From Microbispora catharanthi (GTDB taxonomy: Bacteria; Actinomycetota; Actinomycetes; Streptosporangiales; Streptosporangiaceae), in NCBI RefSeq assembly GCF_006334915.2, contig NZ_VDMA02000010.1, forward strand, positions 1 to 64,000: a stretch of 64,000 nucleotides of DNA, read 5' to 3'. A program made the translations under genes and the position numbers. The stretch's first letter is position 1. Each line of letters begins with the position of its first letter. The notes beneath the pieces are model-generated. The model did no database searches and had not been told where the DNA came from. It saw nothing but the letters and a program-made list of their open reading frames with translations. Of this stretch, positions 54,469 through 63,103 are shown one piece after another.

Positions 54469-55125
54469 ATGCCGCGCAATCTCATCCTGTCCGGGGGGGT
54501 GGCCCACGACTTCCCGGCCACCTCAGCCGCCCTCGCGGGCGTGCTCGCCGAGATCGGCATCGAGTCGGAGATCACCGAGGACGTCGCCGGAGCCCTGGCC
54601 GCGCCCGCGCCGGTCGACCTGATCACGGTCAACGCCTTCCGGTGGAGGATCGACGGCGACGACTTCGCGGAGGAGCGGGACCGCTGGCGTTTCGAGACGC
54701 CGGACTCCGTCAGGCGGACGGTGCTCGATCACCTCGCGAGGGGCGGCGGGCTGCTGGCCGTGCACACCGCCTCGCTCTGCTTCGACGACTGGCCCGAGTG
54801 GGCCGAGATCCTGGGCGGCGCCTGGAGGTGGGGCAGGTCGTACCACCCGCCGATCGGCCCGGCGAAGGTCCGGCTCGGCGCCGGTCACCCGATCGTCGAC
54901 GGCCTGCCCGGCTTCGAGGTGACCGACGAGGTCTACACCGACCTCGACGTCCTCCCGGACGTGGAGCCGCTGGCGTACTCCGGAGACCAGCCCCTGCTGT
55001 GGGCGAGAACCGTGGCGGGCGGCAGGGTCGTGTACGACGCGCTCGGCCACGACACCCGGTCGTACGAGAACCCGGTGCGCCGCACGCTGCTGCGACGGGC
55101 GGCGCGGTGGCTCCTCGGGAGCTGA
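54469..55125 (+). CDS. ThuA-domain protein
   Basis: The 218-residue protein is one ThuA (trehalose-utilisation-like, glutamine-amidotransferase-fold) domain. LILSGGVAHDFPATSAAL lies at the start, GGGLLAVHTASLCFDDWPEWAEILGG in the middle, and GGRVVYDALGHDTRSYENP near the end. The family is linked to sugar metabolism, but its reaction is uncertain. It converges on the SIS-domain gene with an 11-bp gap, and may belong to the same amino-sugar locus. Confidence 0.87.
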   Translation: MPRNLILSGGVAHDFPATSAALAGVLAEIGIESEITEDVAGALAAPAPVDLITVNAFRWRIDGDDFAEERDRWRFETPDSVRRTVLDHLARGGGLLAVHTASLCFDDWPEWAEILGGAWRWGRSYHPPIGPAKVRLGAGHPIVDGLPGFEVTDEVYTDLDVLPDVEPLAYSGDQPLLWARTVAGGRVVYDALGHDTRSYENPVRRTLLRRAARWLLGS

Positions 55126-55136
55126 CCTCCGGAGAC

Positions 55137-56078
55137 CTACCGCCCCCAGAGCGTCGCGGCGACGAGTTCGGGCACCAGCGTCTCGGTCAGCAGGGCGACG
55201 TCCGGGTCGTCGTCGTGGCGGTAGCGCACCGCCGCCGCCTGCCCCTCGACCTCCCCGCCGACGGCCAGCACGCGCGACCCGCGCAGGCGAATCCACTCCA
55301 TCGCCTGCTCGTCGTAGCGCGACCCGGGGAACAGCACGGCTCGGTAGTCGCGGGTCTTGGTGAGATAGACGTCCACGTGCGCCCAGTCGCCCGTCTCGCA
55401 CGCGTCCGCCTGGATGCGCGGTCCCTCGCGGAACATCAGCGCCGACTGCTCGGCCGACGACAGCCGTTCGGCCGGCGCGATCGTGTAGACGCCGTGCGGC
55501 CCGTCGAGCAGCCTCACGGCGTCCGCCAGCCACTCACGCCGCCGCTCCAGCAGGTCGGCGGTGGCCGCCGCGGCCCTCCGTACGCGGCCCGCCACGGCAT
55601 CGGGGCCGTCGGCGAGCGTGAGCAGGAGGGCGAGCGTGTGCTGGAAGGTCCGGCAGGCGACGCCGCCCCGCTCCTCGCCCGCCAGCATCGGCACGACCAG
55701 GTCGGCGCCCTCGGTCACGGGGGAGCCGGGCCGGTTGGTCAGCGCCACGACGAACGACCTGCCCCGGTGACGGGCCAGGGCGTCGAGCGTCTCCCGGCTG
55801 CCGCCCGTCGCCGACACGACGACGGCGGCGGTGCGCGGGCCGGGCGGGGTGCCCAGCGCGGCGGAGGCGTACTCCGCGACGGCGTCCGCCCCGGCCGCCC
55901 GCAGCCGCTGCGCCGCCACCCCCGCCGCGTAGCGCGAGCTGCCCATGCCGAGGAACACGACGCGGTCGAACCGCCGCGTCAACCCCTCGAACGGATCGCC
56001 GCCGTCCAGCAGGCGTGCCAGCGTCTCCAGCGCCTCCGGCTTGGCCTCCAGATCGGCAAGGAAGAGCCCCGCGTCCAC
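55137..56078 (-). CDS. SIS-domain sugar-phosphate isomerase/deaminase-like protein
   Basis: The 313-residue protein has two SIS domains, with FLGMGSSRYAAGVAAQRLRAAG and VVVSATGGSRETLDAL in the first, and LMFREGPRIQADACETGDWAHVDVYL in the second. This resembles the isomerase half of GlmS or AgaS-type amino-sugar deaminases. Its natural substrate would be an amino-sugar phosphate. GTG 56078 has AAGGAG 6 nt upstream; ATG 56084 abuts that site. It is 22 bp downstream of the kinase gene, so the kinase and SIS protein probably act in order. Confidence 0.87.
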   Translation of the reverse strand: MDAGLFLADLEAKPEALETLARLLDGGDPFEGLTRRFDRVVFLGMGSSRYAAGVAAQRLRAAGADAVAEYASAALGTPPGPRTAAVVVSATGGSRETLDALARHRGRSFVVALTNRPGSPVTEGADLVVPMLAGEERGGVACRTFQHTLALLLTLADGPDAVAGRVRRAAAATADLLERRREWLADAVRLLDGPHGVYTIAPAERLSSAEQSALMFREGPRIQADACETGDWAHVDVYLTKTRDYRAVLFPGSRYDEQAMEWIRLRGSRVLAVGGEVEGQAAAVRYRHDDDPDVALLTETLVPELVAATLWGR

Positions 56079-56100
56079 GTCCATCTCCTTCGAAGAGTCT

Positions 56101-57189
56101 TCAGGCGTACCAGGCCCGCAGCACGCCCATCGGCGCGTACCGCCAGCGCGGCAGGTGGCGGGCGGCGTAGATCAGTTCGCGGCACTCCTGCTCGACCTCG
56201 AACGGCCGCAGCAGCGACCGGTCGAGCAGGTCGGCGCGGCCGGCCCGCGCGAGCGTCCGGGCGTAGGCCGCCGTCAGGCCCCGGCGCGCCGCGGCGGCCC
56301 AGGCGGCCGTCGCGTCCGGGTCGGCGGACCTGCGTCTGACCGCGACCTGCCCCGCGTGGTCCACGCTGGTGGTGAGCTGCGCGAGGTCGCGGGCCGCGGG
56401 CTGGTAGGGGTCGGCGTCCGCCACCGTCGGGTTGCCGTCGAAGTCGACCACCGCGTAGCCGTCCCGCCAGCGCAGGATCTGTCCCACGTGCAGGTCGCCG
56501 TGGACGCGGATCAGCGGTGTGGCGGGGGTGCGGGCGAGGGGCTCCAGTTCGCGGCGCAGGGCCTCGGCCCGCCCCGCCAGCCACGCGCCGTCCGCGCCGT
56601 CCGTCAGCGCCAGGGCCTCACGCAGCGCCTCCTCGGCGCGGGCCCGCCACGCCCCCTCGCCGGGCCGCGACAGCCGTACGGGGCCGGGGAAGACCGCGGA
56701 CGGGGTGGCCATCGCGAGGTGCAGTTCGGCGGCGAGGGCGCCGACCTCGGCGGCGAAGCCGGTGCGGCCGGCCTCGGCCTCGTCGACGCACCACTCCCAG
56801 CCGTCCCGCGCCTCGGGCAGGTACGCCGTCACCAGGGCGACCAGCGCGTCCTCCCAGTAGACCGCCGCGTACGGCGTGGCCGTACGGCCGAAGCCGGCCA
56901 GATGGGCGAGCAGCCCGGGCGCGGGGTGCGGGGCCCGCGACGGCCGGGGGAACCACTTGACGACCACGGTCTCGCCGGCGACGACCGAGTGGTTGGTCTG
57001 GTCCACCGCGATGGCCCGTTCCCCGGGGGGCACCGGCGGCAGCGGCCGCAGCGCACGCACCGAGAAGGGCGGCGGAGCGGCTTCCCGCGCCAGGTCGCGC
57101 AGCACGCGCTCGGTGATCCCCTCCGCCGTCTCCAGTGTGAGGACGCCGTCCGGGCCCTCGGTCACTCGAGGCCAATGGGAGCCTTCCAC
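56101..57189 (-). CDS. Glucosamine-kinase-like phosphotransferase
   Basis: The 362-residue protein has an APH/maltokinase-type fold: VVKWFPRP (ATP-lysine region), HGDLHVGQILRW (catalytic loop) and AVVDFDGNP (metal Asp). QLTTSVDHAGQVAVRRR and the C-terminal EQECRELIYAARHLPRWRYAP are features I associate with actinobacterial glucosamine kinases. Glucosamine phosphorylation, feeding the SIS protein, is therefore inferred. GTG 57189 has AGGAG 5 nt upstream; a TTG at 57213 would cover the operator. Only sequence resemblance supports the substrate. Confidence 0.75.
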   Translation of the reverse strand: MEGSHWPRVTEGPDGVLTLETAEGITERVLRDLAREAAPPPFSVRALRPLPPVPPGERAIAVDQTNHSVVAGETVVVKWFPRPSRAPHPAPGLLAHLAGFGRTATPYAAVYWEDALVALVTAYLPEARDGWEWCVDEAEAGRTGFAAEVGALAAELHLAMATPSAVFPGPVRLSRPGEGAWRARAEEALREALALTDGADGAWLAGRAEALRRELEPLARTPATPLIRVHGDLHVGQILRWRDGYAVVDFDGNPTVADADPYQPAARDLAQLTTSVDHAGQVAVRRRSADPDATAAWAAAARRGLTAAYARTLARAGRADLLDRSLLRPFEVEQECRELIYAARHLPRWRYAPMGVLRAWYA

Positions 57190-57197
57190 TCGGTCTC

Positions 57198-57213
57198 CTG
57201 AATGTGGATTCAA
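57198..57213. promoter_or_regulatory. TetR-type operator copy between kinase and importer genes
   Basis: CTGAATGTGGATTCAA matches the 61777 operator (TTGAATCTCGATTCAA) at 13 of 16 positions. It lies 9 bp before the kinase GTG and 101 bp before the importer's binding-protein gene. Confidence 0.6.
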
Positions 57214-57313
57214 CGCGGCAACAAAAGGGGCAGGTAGACGTAACGGGAAAAGTCTTGTCTATGTTGATGCGTCCTGCAACACTGGCCGCCATCCTCACGC
57301 AAGGGAGCCCCCC

Positions 57314-58411
57314 ATGACGCGCCGCGTGCCCCTCGTCGTGGCCTCTGCCTTTCTGGCGTCCGCCCTGACCGCCTGTGGTGGAGGCGCGGCGACCGACTCC
57401 GCGGGTGCGCCCGCGACCCTCGACGCCAAGGCGGACCTGTCCAAGCAGAGCCTGACGATCTCGATCTGGGACGGTTACAGCCCGAAGGACCTTCCGCAGC
57501 GGGTGAAGGCCAAGCTCGGTTTCGACACCAAGGTCGCCAGCCACGACACGAACGAGACGATCGTGGCCAAGCTGACCGCCGGAGGCGACAGCGGCATCGA
57601 CGTGGCGTTCGTGTCCGGTCAGTACGCGCAGGCGCTCAACGCGCAGGGCCTGCTGGAGCCCATCCACCGTGAGCTGGTCCCGAACCTGAAGAACCTCTAC
57701 CCCGAGGCGTCCCAGCTCGACTACGACAAGGGCAACGTCTTCTCCGTCCCGTACACCTGGGGGACCACCGGGTTGTGTTACCGCAGCGACCTGGTGAAGA
57801 CGCCGCCGACGAGCTGGAACGACCTGCTCAGCCCGGCCCCCGAGCTGAAGAAGAAGATCACCATGATGACCACCGAGCGGTGGCTGGCGCTGCCGGCGCT
57901 CAAGCTGCTCGGAGCCTCGGTCAACACCACCGACCAGGCCACGCTCGACAAGGCCAAGGAGCTGCTGCTGAAGGTCAAGCCCGACCTGCTGGCCTACGAC
58001 GACACCACGTTCGGCGACCGGCTCAAGTCCGGCGAGGCCGTGATGGTCGAGGCATGGGACGGCTGGTGCCCGACGTCGGAGAAGAACGTCGAGTTCGCGG
58101 TGCCGAAGGAGGGCAGCGACCTCTGGGCGGACACGATGGTGATCCTCAAGAGCTCCGCGAACAAGGAGGCGGCGCACGCCTTCGTCAACTACATCCTCGA
58201 CCCCGAGGTGCATGGCTGGGTGCCCGCGAACATCCTTTACCGGATTCCCAACAAGGCGGCCATGGACAAGGTCGACCCGGCACTGCTCAAGAGCTACCCG
58301 GCGCTGGCGGAGCCGCCGTCCGAACTGCTCAAGGGTGAGAGCCTGATCGACCTGGGCGAGGCCTCCACCGCGTACACGCGCCTGTCCACCGAGGTCTCGG
58401 CGGCGCAATGA
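57314..58411 (+). CDS. Polyamine-type ABC importer substrate-binding lipoprotein
   Basis: The 365-residue protein has a signal peptide with lipobox LTAC (Cys21) and a PotD/PotF-like binding fold. SIWDGYSPKDLP, DVAFVSGQYAQAL, FSVPYTWGTTGLCYRSDLV and SGEAVMVEAWDGW are typical of spermidine/putrescine binding proteins. It starts a four-gene transporter unit with start/stop overlaps. AAGGGA lies about 9 nt before the ATG. The ligand may be a different amine. Confidence 0.92.
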   Translation: MTRRVPLVVASAFLASALTACGGGAATDSAGAPATLDAKADLSKQSLTISIWDGYSPKDLPQRVKAKLGFDTKVASHDTNETIVAKLTAGGDSGIDVAFVSGQYAQALNAQGLLEPIHRELVPNLKNLYPEASQLDYDKGNVFSVPYTWGTTGLCYRSDLVKTPPTSWNDLLSPAPELKKKITMMTTERWLALPALKLLGASVNTTDQATLDKAKELLLKVKPDLLAYDDTTFGDRLKSGEAVMVEAWDGWCPTSEKNVEFAVPKEGSDLWADTMVILKSSANKEAAHAFVNYILDPEVHGWVPANILYRIPNKAAMDKVDPALLKSYPALAEPPSELLKGESLIDLGEASTAYTRLSTEVSAAQ

Positions 58412-59274
58412 CGGCTCGACAGCCCGCCCGCGTCGTCGGCAAGGCGGCCGGCCGCCTCGCCACGATGGGGCCCGGGTTCGGCTACCTGACCGTCTTCCTG
58501 CTGGTCCCGCTGGCGCTGGTGCTGAGCTACACCGTGTTCAGGCGGGGCCGGTTCGGGGGAGTGGTCTACGAGCCGACGGGGGAGAACTTCACCCGCCTCG
58601 CCGACCCGCTCTACCTCGACGTGGTGATCGGGTCGGTGAGGCTCGCGGCGATCACGACGCTGCTCGCCCTGCTGCTCGGGTATCCGACGGCGTACATGAT
58701 CGCGAGGCTGCCCGCCCGGTGGAAGGTCGTCGCCCTGGTGGCGGTCGTGCTGCCGTTCTGGACGAACTTCCTCATCCGTACGTACGCCTGGATCGTGCTG
58801 CTCAACTCCGAGGGGCCGGTGAACTCCGGGCTGAAGGCGCTCGGCCTGGGGACGGTGGACCTGCTCTACACGGACGGCGCCATCGTCGCCGGGCTGCTCT
58901 ACGCCTACCTCCCGCTGATGATCCTCCCGCTGTATTCGGCCGTGGAGCGGCTGGACCCGCAACTGCGGGAGGCCTCTGCGAACCTGGGCGCACGGCCGGC
59001 CAGGACGTTCTGGTCGGTGACGCTCCCCCTGTCGCTGCCCGGCGTGCTGACCGGATGCGTGTTCGTGTTCGTGCCGAGCCTGGGCAACTTCGTCATCCCG
59101 GAACTGCTCGGCGGCGGACGCCGGATCATGGTCGGCAACCTCATCCGCGACCAGTTCCTCAAGGCCCGCGACTGGCCGTTCGGGTCGGTGCTGGCGCTTG
59201 CCGTGATCGCCGTGCTCGTGTTGCTGCTGTTCGCCCAGGCGTGGGCCGCGCGGAGGGCGGGACGCGGTGCGTAG
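58408..59274 (+). CDS. ABC importer permease, PotB-like
   Basis: The 288-residue permease has about six membrane helices. The cytoplasmic EAA loop is REASANLGARPARTFWSVTL. Its ATG overlaps the binding-protein stop in ATGA, and its end overlaps the next permease by 8 bp. It partners the PotC-like protein. Confidence 0.93.
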   Translation: MTARQPARVVGKAAGRLATMGPGFGYLTVFLLVPLALVLSYTVFRRGRFGGVVYEPTGENFTRLADPLYLDVVIGSVRLAAITTLLALLLGYPTAYMIARLPARWKVVALVAVVLPFWTNFLIRTYAWIVLLNSEGPVNSGLKALGLGTVDLLYTDGAIVAGLLYAYLPLMILPLYSAVERLDPQLREASANLGARPARTFWSVTLPLSLPGVLTGCVFVFVPSLGNFVIPELLGGGRRIMVGNLIRDQFLKARDWPFGSVLALAVIAVLVLLLFAQAWAARRAGRGA

Positions 59275-60040
59275 ACACGGCTGGCTCCGGCTGCCCTTCT
59301 GGCTGACCTATCTGTTCCTGTACGCGCCGATCGTCATGCTCGTCGTGATGTCGTTCAACAGGAACAAGTCGCCCTACTCGTGGGGCGGCTTCTCGCTCGA
59401 CTGGTACGGCAGGCTGGCGGGCAACGCCTCGATCCGCACCGGGCTGCTGAACACGCTGATCGTCGCTCTCGGCTCGACGGCGCTGTCCACGGTGCTCGGC
59501 ACGCTGCTCGCGGTCGGGCTGGCCCGCCACACGCGCTCGCGGCTGCTCGACGCGCTCTCGACGCTGCCCGCGATCCTGCCCGACCTCGTCATCGCGATCG
59601 GGCTGCTGGCGTTCTACTCCGCGATCAAGCTGACGCTCGGGCTGCACTCCGTGCTGATCGCGCACACCGTCTTCGGCATGGCGTTCGTCGCGGCCGTCGT
59701 CCGGGCCCGGCTCGGCGGCATGGACACGTCGCTGGAGGAGGCGTCCCGGGACCTCGGCGCGACCCCGCTGACCACGTTCGTCAAGGTCACCCTGCCCACG
59801 CTCGCGCCGGGCATCCTCGCGGGCGCGCTGCTCGCCTTCACGCTCTCCCTGGACGAGTTCGTGATCGCGTTCTTCACCGCGGCTCCGTCCGAGCCGACGC
59901 TGCCGATCGTCATCTACTCCATGGTGCGGTTCGGCGTGACCCCCGAGATCAACGCGCTGGCGACGCTGCTGCTCGCGGTGAGCTTCACCGTCGTGATCGT
60001 CGCGCAGCGCCTGACCAGACTGACCGAGGCCCTGCGATGA
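59267..60040 (+). CDS. ABC importer permease, PotC-like
   Basis: The 257-residue permease has about six helices and an EAA loop with EEASRDLGATPLTTFVKVTL. It begins at GTG 59267 inside the previous gene and ends in ATGA with the ATPase gene. Confidence 0.93.
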   Translation: MRRHGWLRLPFWLTYLFLYAPIVMLVVMSFNRNKSPYSWGGFSLDWYGRLAGNASIRTGLLNTLIVALGSTALSTVLGTLLAVGLARHTRSRLLDALSTLPAILPDLVIAIGLLAFYSAIKLTLGLHSVLIAHTVFGMAFVAAVVRARLGGMDTSLEEASRDLGATPLTTFVKVTLPTLAPGILAGALLAFTLSLDEFVIAFFTAAPSEPTLPIVIYSMVRFGVTPEINALATLLLAVSFTVVIVAQRLTRLTEALR

Positions 60041-61101
60041 CTCTCATATCCATCGACGGCGTCAGCCGCCGGTTCGGCGAGGTGACCGCGCTCGACTCGG
60101 TCGGCCTCGACATCCGGCAGGGCGAGTTCTTCGCCCTGCTGGGGCCGTCCGGCTGCGGCAAGACCACCCTGCTGCGGATCCTCGCCGGGTTCGAGCAGCC
60201 GGACGCCGGATCGGTGCGCCTCGACGGCGCCGACCTGCTCGCGATCCCCGCGCACCGTCGCCCGGTCAACCTCATGTTCCAGTCGTACGCCCTGTTCCCC
60301 CACATGAGCGTGGAGAAGAACGTGGCGTACGGCCTGGAACGGGAGCGGCTGCCCCGCGCGGAGATCCGGGAACGGGTCGGCGCCGTGCTGGAGACCGTCG
60401 GCCTGGCCGCGCAGGCCCGCCGCAGGCCGCACGAGCTGTCGGGCGGGCAACGCCAGCGCGTCGCCCTGGCCAGGGCCATCGTCAAGCGTCCCCGGCTGCT
60501 GCTGCTCGACGAGCCGCTGAGCGCCCTGGACAAGAAGGTCCGCTCGGAGATGCAACTCGAACTCAAGCGGCTGCAGCACGAGGTCGGCATCACCTTCGTC
60601 GTGGTCACCCACGACCAGGAGGAGGCCATGTCGCTCGCCGACCGCATCGCGGTGATGAACGGCGGCCGGGTCGAGCAGGTGGACGCCCCCGTGGACCTCT
60701 ACGAACGGCCGCGCACGCCCTTCGTGGCCGGCTTCATCGGGGCCAACAACCTCTTCACCGGCAGGGTCACGGGCAAGGGTCTGGAGGTCGACGGGCTGGG
60801 CGTGCTCCCCGCGCCCGCGGGGAGCGAGGAGGGCGGGACGGCGATGCTCGCGGTGCGGCCGGAACGGATCCGCCTCGGCCCGGTCACGGACGGCGAAGGG
60901 GTGCTGCGAGGCCGGGTCGTCGACGTCAGCTTCTACGGCGGCGTCTCCCATCTGGCGCTGAGCGTGCCCGGTCACGACCGCGCGGTGCTGGCGGCCACGC
61001 AGGGGCGGGCGAGGGTGGAGGCCGGCGCCGAGGTCGCCGTCTCCTGGGACGCCGCCGACGCCGCCCTCGTCGACGGGGTCAGCGGCGATCGGCGGGCCTG
61101 A
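60037..61101 (+). CDS. ABC importer ATP-binding protein, PotA-like
   Basis: The 354-residue ATPase has Walker A GPSGCGKTT, Q-loop FQSYALFPHM, signature LSGGQRQR, Walker B LLLLDEPLSALD and a switch His in VVVTHDQEEA. The C-terminal TOBE domain runs about 275-354. It powers the two permeases. Its last 23 bp overlap the convergent TetR gene, which may cause transcriptional interference. Confidence 0.95.
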   Translation: MTLISIDGVSRRFGEVTALDSVGLDIRQGEFFALLGPSGCGKTTLLRILAGFEQPDAGSVRLDGADLLAIPAHRRPVNLMFQSYALFPHMSVEKNVAYGLERERLPRAEIRERVGAVLETVGLAAQARRRPHELSGGQRQRVALARAIVKRPRLLLLDEPLSALDKKVRSEMQLELKRLQHEVGITFVVVTHDQEEAMSLADRIAVMNGGRVEQVDAPVDLYERPRTPFVAGFIGANNLFTGRVTGKGLEVDGLGVLPAPAGSEEGGTAMLAVRPERIRLGPVTDGEGVLRGRVVDVSFYGGVSHLALSVPGHDRAVLAATQGRARVEAGAEVAVSWDAADAALVDGVSGDRRA

Positions 61102-61696
61102 GCGGGTTGCCCGTGGCCAGGCGGGCGTAGTCGAGGATCAGCTCGACGGCCTTGTCCGGGTCGATCGAGTGGTGCCGGGCGATGATGCGGTAGCCGTACG
61201 CGTCCTCGAGTGCGACGAGGTTGCGGGCGATGGTCTCGGAGTCCTGCGCCAGCGTGAAGACGCCGTGGGCGGCGCCCGTCTCCAGAATCGTCTGGTACAT
61301 CGACACCTGCCGGTCGAACAGCGTGGTCAGCAGCGTCGCGTAGACGCGGTTGCGGCCGGCGGCGCCGCCGAGCTCGCACAGCAGCCGCACCCCCGCGTCG
61401 TCCGGGCCGTCGGGCAGGCCCGAGCGGATCGTGACGATGAGCTTGTCCGCCGGATCGGAGATGCCGCTGATCTTCTTCACGCGCCGCTCGTAGAAGCGCT
61501 CCATGCCGGCGTGCTGGGCCTCGATCAGCAGCTCGCGCAGGTCGGGGTAGTGGTAGAGCACCGCGCCGGAGGTGAGCCCCGCCTCCTCGGCGATCTGGTT
61601 GAGGTGGACCCCCTCGGCGCCGTGCTGGATCATCGCCCGGTGGGCCGCGTCGATGAGGTCGAGCCGCCGGTCCGCCTTGCTCTTGCGCTGTGTCAT
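61079..61696 (-). CDS. TetR-family regulator of the amine/amino-sugar locus
   Basis: The 205-residue protein has a helix-turn-helix with VHLNQIAEEAGLTSGAVLYHYPDLRELLIEA and a C-terminal TetR_C_6-like domain. ATG 61696 follows GGAAGGGGTGGG. It is divergent from the glycosyltransferase and convergent with the importer ATPase. A shared palindrome at 61777 and 57198 makes it the probable controller of the whole locus. Confidence 0.9.
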   Translation of the reverse strand: MTQRKSKADRRLDLIDAAHRAMIQHGAEGVHLNQIAEEAGLTSGAVLYHYPDLRELLIEAQHAGMERFYERRVKKISGISDPADKLIVTIRSGLPDGPDDAGVRLLCELGGAAGRNRVYATLLTTLFDRQVSMYQTILETGAAHGVFTLAQDSETIARNLVALEDAYGYRIIARHHSIDPDKAVELILDYARLATGNPLRPADRR

Positions 61697-61776
61697 CCCA
61701 CCCCTTCCATTGCACCCCGCTTCACATCGCGCCCACGATACTCCCCCAGCTCTTGACGGGTGTATCCCCCTCGTAT

Positions 61777-61792
61777 TTGAATCTCGATTCAA
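61777..61792. promoter_or_regulatory. TetR operator TTGAATC-N2-GATTCAA
   Basis: TTGAATCTCGATTCAA has perfect 7-bp half-sites. It lies between the TetR start (61696) and the glycosyltransferase start (61814). The related copy is at 57198. Confidence 0.8.
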
Positions 61793-61813
61793 CTAGCCTC
61801 AGAGGAGCCCCGA

Positions 61814-63103
61814 ATGACGGCCACGCCCTTGACGATCCTGTTCATGCCGGAGAGCGCCTACGGACCGACGAACAACTGCGTCGGGATCGGCGACGTCCTG
61901 CGCCGCCGTGGCCACCGCGTGGTGTTCGCCGCCGAGGCGTCGTGGAAGGGCAAGCTGGAGGCGCTCGGCTTCGAGGAGGACCTGGTCGACCTGGCGCCTC
62001 CGGCGCCCGAAGAACAGGACGCGGCGGAGCAGGACGCGGGCCAGTTCTGGAAGGACTTCATCCGCGACACCGCGCCGGAGTACCGCAAGAGCACCCTGGA
62101 GCAGCTGGAGACGGTCATCAAGCCGATCTGGGAGGCGCTCGCCGACGGCGCCAAGTACTGCGAGCCGCAGCTCAAGGCCATCATCGAGCGGGTCCGGCCG
62201 GACGTGATCGTCGAGGACAACGTGGTGGCCTTCCCCGCCCTGGTGACGGCGGGCGTCCCGTTCGTACGGATCGTCTCGTGCAACCCGCTGGAGGTGAAGG
62301 GCCCGGGAGTGGCCCCGCCGTTCTCCGGACTGCCGGCCGACGGCACCGGCTGGGCGGAGTTCCGGGCGGAGTACGACCGGACCCATCGTGAGCTGTGGGA
62401 GGCGTTCAACGCGTGGGTCGTCGAGCAGGGCGCCCCGGCCCTGCAGGATCTGGAGTTCATCCACGAGGGCGACGCGAACCTGTACGTGTATCCCGAGATC
62501 GCGGACTACACGGCGGAGCGTCCCCTGGGGGACTCCTGGACCCGTGTCGACTCGTCCGTCCGGGAGACCGACGAGGAGTTCACGCTGCCGGACATCCCCG
62601 GCGAGGGCTCGCTGATCTACTTCTCGCTGGGTTCGCTCGGCTCGGCCGACGTCGAGCTGATGCGCCGCGTGATCTCCGTGCTGGCCCGCACGCCGCATCG
62701 GTACATCGTTTCCAAGGGCCCGCTGCACGAGGAGATCGAGCTGGCCCCCAACATGTGGGGCGCGGAGTTCGTGCCGCAGACGAAGATCATCCCGCTGGTC
62801 GACCTGGTGATCACGCACGGCGGCAACAACACGACGACCGAGGCGTTCCACTTCGGCAAGCCCATGATCGTCATGCCGCTGTTCTGGGACCAGTACGACA
62901 ACGCCCAGCGCGTGCACGAGACCGGGCACGGCGTCCGCCTGGACACCTACGGATTCGCCGACGAGGAGCTGACCGGGGCCATCGAGAGGCTCCTCGGCGA
63001 CCAGGACCTGCGCGACCGGCTCGCGGCGGCCGGCGAGGAGATCCGCCGCCGTGACGGCCTGCGCGTGGCCGCGGACGTCATCGAGAACATCGCCACCAAA
63101 TGA
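61814..63103 (+). CDS. GT1-family glycosyltransferase (MGT type)
   Basis: The 429-residue GT-B enzyme has an N-terminal acceptor domain (MPESAYGPTNNCVGIGDVLRRRGHRVVFA). The C-terminal nucleotide-sugar domain has FVPQTKIIPLVDLVITHGGNNTTTEAFHFGKP and MPLFWDQYDNAQR. The HGG...E pattern is the UDP-sugar site. MGT-family enzymes glycosylate macrolides and other small molecules, often to inactivate them. It overlaps the oxidase gene in ATGA, so both products are made together. Confidence 0.9.
   Translation: MTATPLTILFMPESAYGPTNNCVGIGDVLRRRGHRVVFAAEASWKGKLEALGFEEDLVDLAPPAPEEQDAAEQDAGQFWKDFIRDTAPEYRKSTLEQLETVIKPIWEALADGAKYCEPQLKAIIERVRPDVIVEDNVVAFPALVTAGVPFVRIVSCNPLEVKGPGVAPPFSGLPADGTGWAEFRAEYDRTHRELWEAFNAWVVEQGAPALQDLEFIHEGDANLYVYPEIADYTAERPLGDSWTRVDSSVRETDEEFTLPDIPGEGSLIYFSLGSLGSADVELMRRVISVLARTPHRYIVSKGPLHEEIELAPNMWGAEFVPQTKIIPLVDLVITHGGNNTTTEAFHFGKPMIVMPLFWDQYDNAQRVHETGHGVRLDTYGFADEELTGAIERLLGDQDLRDRLAAAGEEIRRRDGLRVAADVIENIATK

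Noticed and set aside
57190-57213. TTG 57213 as start of the kinase gene
   Set aside because: It would place the operator inside the coding sequence; GTG 57189 has AGGAG at good spacing.
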